From NCBI GenBank assembly GCA_016927635.1, contig JAFGMJ010000171.1, positions 1 to 9,019 on the forward strand: 9,019 nt of DNA, written 5' to 3'. The position numbers and the translations under genes are program-made. Below are positions 6,464 through 9,019 of this stretch, in pieces (position 1 is the stretch's first letter; every line of letters starts with the position of its first letter). The notes below the pieces were generated by a model. That model was not told where the DNA came from and did not search any database. It was given only the letters and a program-made list of their open reading frames with translations. This stretch comes from Actinomycetota bacterium (lineage in GTDB: Bacteria > Actinomycetota > Humimicrobiia > Humimicrobiales > Humimicrobiaceae).

Positions 6464-6519
6464 ACTTTACTCTTAACTCTTTTATTACCGCCGGGCCGGA
6501 AATATTCGTTAATTTGCAT
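6460..6519 (-). CDS. 19-residue mini-ORF bridging the c-di-GMP gene and the YyaL-type gene
   Basis: ATG at 6519 opens a frame [19 protein letters not shown] ending in TGA at 6462-6460. It begins one base after the TGA of the upstream GGDEF/HD-GYP gene, has an AAAGG SD five bases before its ATG (formed by the last codons of that gene), and its stop overlaps the YyaL-type ATG as ATGA. It fills the whole 57-base gap. The peptide is basic, with no recognised family. It may act as a coupling device carrying ribosomes from one gene to the next, or be a leader peptide. Its shortness means chance cannot be excluded; the double junction geometry is the main support. Confidence 0.4.
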   Translation of the reverse strand: MQINEYFRPGGNKRVKSKV

Positions 6520-6520
6520 A

Positions 6521-9007
6521 TCAGCCTTTTTCGATTATTGATATAAAAATATTTACAAGCTCAGGGTCAAACTGTTTGCCGGCACATCGCTTAAGTTCTG
6601 CAATAGCTTCCTTGACTGATAGAGGATTTTTATATGATCTTTTATTTATCATTACTTCATAAGCGTCAACAATGCTTACAATTCGGGAAAGCAGGGGTAT
6701 TTGCACTCCCTTAAGCCCCCTGGGGTAACCGGAACCGTCCCAGCGCTCATGATGACTCAATATGTCTTCTGCCAGGTAGGAAAATTCTGAAGTTGCAAGC
6801 GCGATCCTGTATCCGGTATGAGGATGTTCTTTTATTATTTCCCATTCTTTTTGCGACAAAAGTCCTTTTTTAATAAGTATATTTTTAGGAACGTTTATTT
6901 TTCCAATATCATGAAGCATCACCAGCAGCATAAGCCGGTTTATCTCATGGCCTAAAAGAGACAATTTATTGCCAAGTTTTAATGCAAAGCCCTGCATATT
7001 TTTAATATGGTCCTCTGTTTCAAAGCTTTTCTCTTCAAGAGCTTTAAGAAAAGCATTGATAAGTGCATTTTTTGCGCTCCTGCTTTCAGAAAGTTTCTGA
7101 TTATACATAGCATCTTCTGCTTCTTTCAGTAAATCTTCAACACTTTTATCGGTATCATATTTTGTTGCGCTGCCCAGGGCAAGTGAAATGGGTATATCTT
7201 TTATTATTGATTTGCTGCAAAGTGTGCCTATCCTGCAGCATAATTTGTCAGCCTGTTCTTTTGAGGTCTGGGTAAGGCATATTACAAATTCATCCCCGCC
7301 CCAGCGGGAAACTATATCCTCTTTACGGCATGACTTTTTAAGGATTGCCGCTATTTTTTTCAGCATTTTATCTCCCATACTGTGCCCGTATGTATCATTT
7401 ATCAGCTTAAGGCCATTGACATCTGCCATTATTATACTCATTGGCAGCTGCCTTTTTGTATCAAGCCTTGACATTTCCTCTTCCAGGTATGACCTGTTAT
7501 AAAGATTTGTAAGGCCATCATGAAAGCTGAGATAGAAAACCCTTTTTTCAGCGTTCAGCCTTTGAAGGGAAATTGCAGAAATATGTGCATAAGATTCCAG
7601 AAAATCAAGTGAAGGCAGATCCCTGTATTTTTTTAACCCGACTGCAGATACGCCATACAGGTGTCCTTCTATAATATGTGAGAGATTTACAATATATTTG
7701 ATTTTTGAAAGAGCATTAACGCTGTTTGATATATTTTCTGGTATAGCCCCTCTTGTCAATTCGTTTAGATTTTTATAAATGGAAACGACAGAACTTTTTA
7801 AATCTGAATAAAACCTGTCAGTTAAATTTATCTTTTTATTAAATATTTTTTTATCCCAGGCCTGTGAAAAGCTTTTCAACAATTTTTTGTCTGATCTTAA
7901 ATTTTTGAGCTTGACTGCTTTCTTTACATTGTCATACTCTCCAAATAAAACAAAAACGCCATTTGTTGTTTTTTCCAGCTGCTGGGCAATGACATTTAGT
8001 AAACCATCATATGTCTGCACCCTGGTCTGCTCAATAATATATTTATTAAGTGTAGAAAGCATCCTGTTTTTATCTTCAATATGGCGCAACGCTTTTTTTC
8101 TTTCAGTAATATCTGTACTTACACTTAGGATGGCTGGCTTACCTGCCCAGTTTATGAGTTTGGTATAAGCCTCCAAGGGAAAAGATGACCCGTTTTTTCT
8201 ATAATGTTTGACTTCAAACCTTGCTTCACCATTTTTTCTTATCTTTTCCATCCTTGATGAAATAAGTTTTTCACTCTCTGGAACATCCAGCTCATGGATA
8301 TTTTTAGACATAAATTCATCTCTTTGAAAACCATGCATTTTGAAAGTGAATTCATTGGCATAAATTATGTTTCCGTAAAAGTCATGTATCAATATGGAGC
8401 TGGGTGCAATATCTGATATCCTGGCAAGAAGATTTGCCTTTTTTTCCATCTGATTCTTTACAATTGCGCCCGATAGTATTGCTGCTATTATTTGTAAAAT
8501 GCGCACCTGCTCCTCAGCCCAGCATCTTTCTGTCACAACGTTTTGAAGCGACATGTGGCCAAGCAGCCTTTTATCAGAAAAAAGCGGAATAACAAGCATT
8601 GATATTATATTGCATTGCTTAAGCATTGAGGTTTCATTTTTTGCTTCAGGAGGTAAATCTGAAATATTGCTTATAATTAGCGGCCTTAAAGCTTTTATTT
8701 TTTTTAAAAACCAGGGAAAATCATCAAGGCTAGCTTTATTCATTTTACAGTCGGGTGGTTTTATACCATTTTTGCACCATTGATTGCAGATTTCCGGCTC
8801 TTTTTTATCCGGAGAATATATGCATATGCCGGTTCTGTCAACCTCAAATATTTCACCTGCAGACTTCAGGGCATACTTTATGCCGCTATCAATATCATCT
8901 GTATTAAGGCCTGCAAATAAAAGGGATATATCGGCAGCCATTTTTTCAAGCTCAAGATGCTTTTTTAAATAAATTTCTGTCTTAATGTTAAATTTATTTT
9001 GTTGCAT
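6521..9007 (-). CDS. GAF-PAS-GAF-GGDEF-HD-GYP bifunctional cyclic-di-GMP protein
   Basis: The 828-residue product has no membrane segment and should be a cytosolic sensor. Order: a GAF domain (about 22-185), a PAS domain ending STDITERKKA (about 195-305), a GAF-like region (about 318-485), a GGDEF domain (about 490-640) and an HD-GYP domain (about 650-825). The cyclase signature is exact, WGGDEF at 569-574, with DVNGLKLINDTYGH upstream and an inhibitory RxxD (R561-D564) five residues before it, so product inhibition is expected. The phosphodiesterase keeps HDIGK (699-703), EHPHTGYRIA, HHERWDGSGYP (752-762) and VDAYE. Both making and breaking of cyclic-di-GMP are thus predicted, switched by ligands or redox cues at the GAF/PAS domains. 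ATG9007 lacks a visible SD, but only 12 bases upstream are present; Met23 is an alternative start. Its stop is linked by a mini-ORF to the YyaL-type gene. Confidence 0.93.
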   Translation of the reverse strand: MQQNKFNIKTEIYLKKHLELEKMAADISLLFAGLNTDDIDSGIKYALKSAGEIFEVDRTGICIYSPDKKEPEICNQWCKNGIKPPDCKMNKASLDDFPWFLKKIKALRPLIISNISDLPPEAKNETSMLKQCNIISMLVIPLFSDKRLLGHMSLQNVVTERCWAEEQVRILQIIAAILSGAIVKNQMEKKANLLARISDIAPSSILIHDFYGNIIYANEFTFKMHGFQRDEFMSKNIHELDVPESEKLISSRMEKIRKNGEARFEVKHYRKNGSSFPLEAYTKLINWAGKPAILSVSTDITERKKALRHIEDKNRMLSTLNKYIIEQTRVQTYDGLLNVIAQQLEKTTNGVFVLFGEYDNVKKAVKLKNLRSDKKLLKSFSQAWDKKIFNKKINLTDRFYSDLKSSVVSIYKNLNELTRGAIPENISNSVNALSKIKYIVNLSHIIEGHLYGVSAVGLKKYRDLPSLDFLESYAHISAISLQRLNAEKRVFYLSFHDGLTNLYNRSYLEEEMSRLDTKRQLPMSIIMADVNGLKLINDTYGHSMGDKMLKKIAAILKKSCRKEDIVSRWGGDEFVICLTQTSKEQADKLCCRIGTLCSKSIIKDIPISLALGSATKYDTDKSVEDLLKEAEDAMYNQKLSESRSAKNALINAFLKALEEKSFETEDHIKNMQGFALKLGNKLSLLGHEINRLMLLVMLHDIGKINVPKNILIKKGLLSQKEWEIIKEHPHTGYRIALATSEFSYLAEDILSHHERWDGSGYPRGLKGVQIPLLSRIVSIVDAYEVMINKRSYKNPLSVKEAIAELKRCAGKQFDPELVNIFISIIEKG

Positions 9008-9019
9008 GCTTTAATATAA

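Noticed and set aside
1..9019. CRISPR arrays, tRNA genes, insertion sequences, phage or toxin-antitoxin genes
   Set aside because: Reading both strands gave no regular spaced repeats, cloverleaf-like sequence, transposase motifs or terminal inverted repeats.

Overview
The window is AT-rich bacterial chromosome with a dense but ordinary layout. It holds one gene cut by the left edge, five complete protein genes, one broken gene and one probable mini-gene. I see no rRNA, tRNA, CRISPR array, transposase or phage gene. The gene mix suggests an anaerobe: an aldo/keto reductase with two [4Fe-4S] cluster motifs, a relic resembling the DUF6951 family (recalled from anaerobes and methanogens), and a bifunctional cyclic-di-GMP protein. 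The phylum cannot be fixed from these 9 kb. Clostridia-like Firmicutes or a low-GC deep-branching actinobacterial lineage would both fit. Shine-Dalgarno (SD) sequences are weak or absent before several main starts, so the strong ones stand out.

Left part (1-2817). A 5' fragment of an AddB-like helicase/nuclease gene runs leftward off the window. It is separated by a 233-base AT-rich divergent region from a rightward gene for a seven-bladed LVIVD-repeat lipoprotein. After a 76-base gap comes a rightward two-TM potassium channel with a C-terminal RCK (TrkA-N/TrkA-C) module. Inside this channel gene, just where the cytosolic RCK domain begins, lies the best ribosome binding site of the window (AGGAGG, 9 bases before an in-frame ATG at residue 107). 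This predicts a second, soluble RCK-only product, the arrangement established for the archaeal channel MthK.

Middle (2843-4282, minus strand). An Fe-S aldo/keto reductase gene is preceded by a decayed DUF6951-like gene. The relic keeps its extended -10 promoter and SD, but its middle is missing and its two ends are in different frames. Two near-identical 12-base direct repeats, 20 bases apart, overlap this promoter.

Right part (4283-9007, minus strand). A GAF-PAS-GAF-GGDEF-HD-GYP protein, predicted both to make and to break cyclic-di-GMP, is followed by a thioredoxin-domain protein of the YyaL/DUF255 (SPATA20) family. The 57 bases between them are filled almost exactly by a 19-codon reading frame. 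It has its own SD, starts one base after the upstream stop, and its stop codon overlaps the downstream ATG (ATGA), so the three frames look translationally chained. A likely Rho-independent terminator follows the YyaL-type gene.
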